From positions 55,722 to 119,721 of the forward strand of contig NZ_JOFT01000037.1 in NCBI RefSeq assembly GCF_000725805.1: a stretch of 64,000 bases of DNA, read 5' to 3'. The notes beneath the pieces were generated by a model. It saw only the letters and a program-made list of their open reading frames with translations, searched no databases and had not been told where the DNA came from. The stretch's first letter is position 1. Every line of letters begins with the position of its first letter. The DNA is from Streptomyces xanthophaeus (GTDB lineage Bacteria; Actinomycetota; Actinomycetes; Streptomycetales; Streptomycetaceae). Both the position numbers and the translations under genes were made by a program. Shown here one piece after another: positions 63,902 through 64,000 of this stretch.

Positions 63902-64000
63902 ATGGACGCTGGGCTGAAGCGCGAGCTGGAGGAGAAGGTCCGCTCCGGCGAGCGGCTGACGCGTGAGGACGGGATCGCCCTCTACGAGTCGGATGATCTG
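63902..64000 (+). CDS. mqnE: Probable aminofutalosine synthase, 5' end only
   Basis: The first 33 codons (MDAGLKRELEEKVRSGERL then TREDGIALYESDDL) are cut by the window end. The pattern EKVxxGERLTREDGIALYESDDL matches the N-terminus of Streptomyces MqnE, a radical-SAM enzyme of the futalosine menaquinone pathway; the Fe-S motif lies beyond the window. GGGGGTTGCGGG precedes the ATG, and a TAGCGT -10-like box lies about 45 bp upstream. MqnC/CofH-type radical-SAM enzymes have similar beginnings and remain possible. Confidence 0.7.
   Translation, partial: MDAGLKRELEEKVRSGERLTREDGIALYESDDL

Overview
The window is GC-rich actinobacterial chromosome, almost certainly Streptomyces. Codon third positions are strongly G/C, GTG/TTG starts and 4-bp start/stop overlaps are common, and gene families such as rok7B7-xylFGH, ngcEFG, an XRE-MurA fusion beside aconitase, and the coproporphyrin-dependent haem genes cgoX/chdC are typical of the genus. 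Much of 20-58 kb follows the gene order I remember for the SCO5998-SCO6042 stretch of S. coelicolor. No tRNA, rRNA, CRISPR array, insertion sequence or prophage is visible.

0.0-17.2 kb looks like a hydroxyproline/peptide catabolic regulon. It holds the end of an FAD/[2Fe-2S] oxidoreductase, a DapA-family lyase, two tandem proline-racemase-fold enzymes, an ornithine-cyclodeaminase-family reductase and a GntR/FCD regulator. After a DUF2809 protein and a leucine-rich-repeat-variant protein come a complete five-gene Dpp/Opp peptide importer, a convergent S9 prolyl-oligopeptidase-type peptidase and a DHA2 exporter. The motif ATGTCAC/GTGACAT recurs in four control regions here, suggesting one regulator. 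17.2-23 kb carries an unknown protein, a P450, a DinB-like protein, the XRE-MurA fusion and a transglutaminase-like protein.

23-43 kb is central and sugar metabolism: aconitase (under a palindrome and an iron-box-like element), the NgcEFG N-acetylglucosamine/chitobiose importer (promoter overlapped by a DasR-like site), a convergent mgtA-mgtC magnesium locus with a structured leader that encodes a 13-codon peptide, the ROK regulator Rok7B7, xylFGH, dxs, an APC permease and an LCP protein. 43-50 kb holds fadB-fadA, a ferritin-like protein, RNase D, an orphan LuxR-type response regulator and DUF3000.

50.6-57.9 kb contains haem genes (hemE, cgoX, chdC) with an NADAR-type protein, an FAD disulfide reductase and a DUF4349 lipoprotein. 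After a secreted S33 peptidase, 59.7-62.1 kb holds a translationally coupled pair: a DUF692 multinuclear-iron-oxygenase homologue with an extra C-terminal domain, and a membrane protein ending in a Gly/Ser tail with seven spaced cysteines. I consider this the best candidate for a new peptide-modification system. A PTH2-like protein, an AIM24 protein and the start of a probable mqnE close the window.
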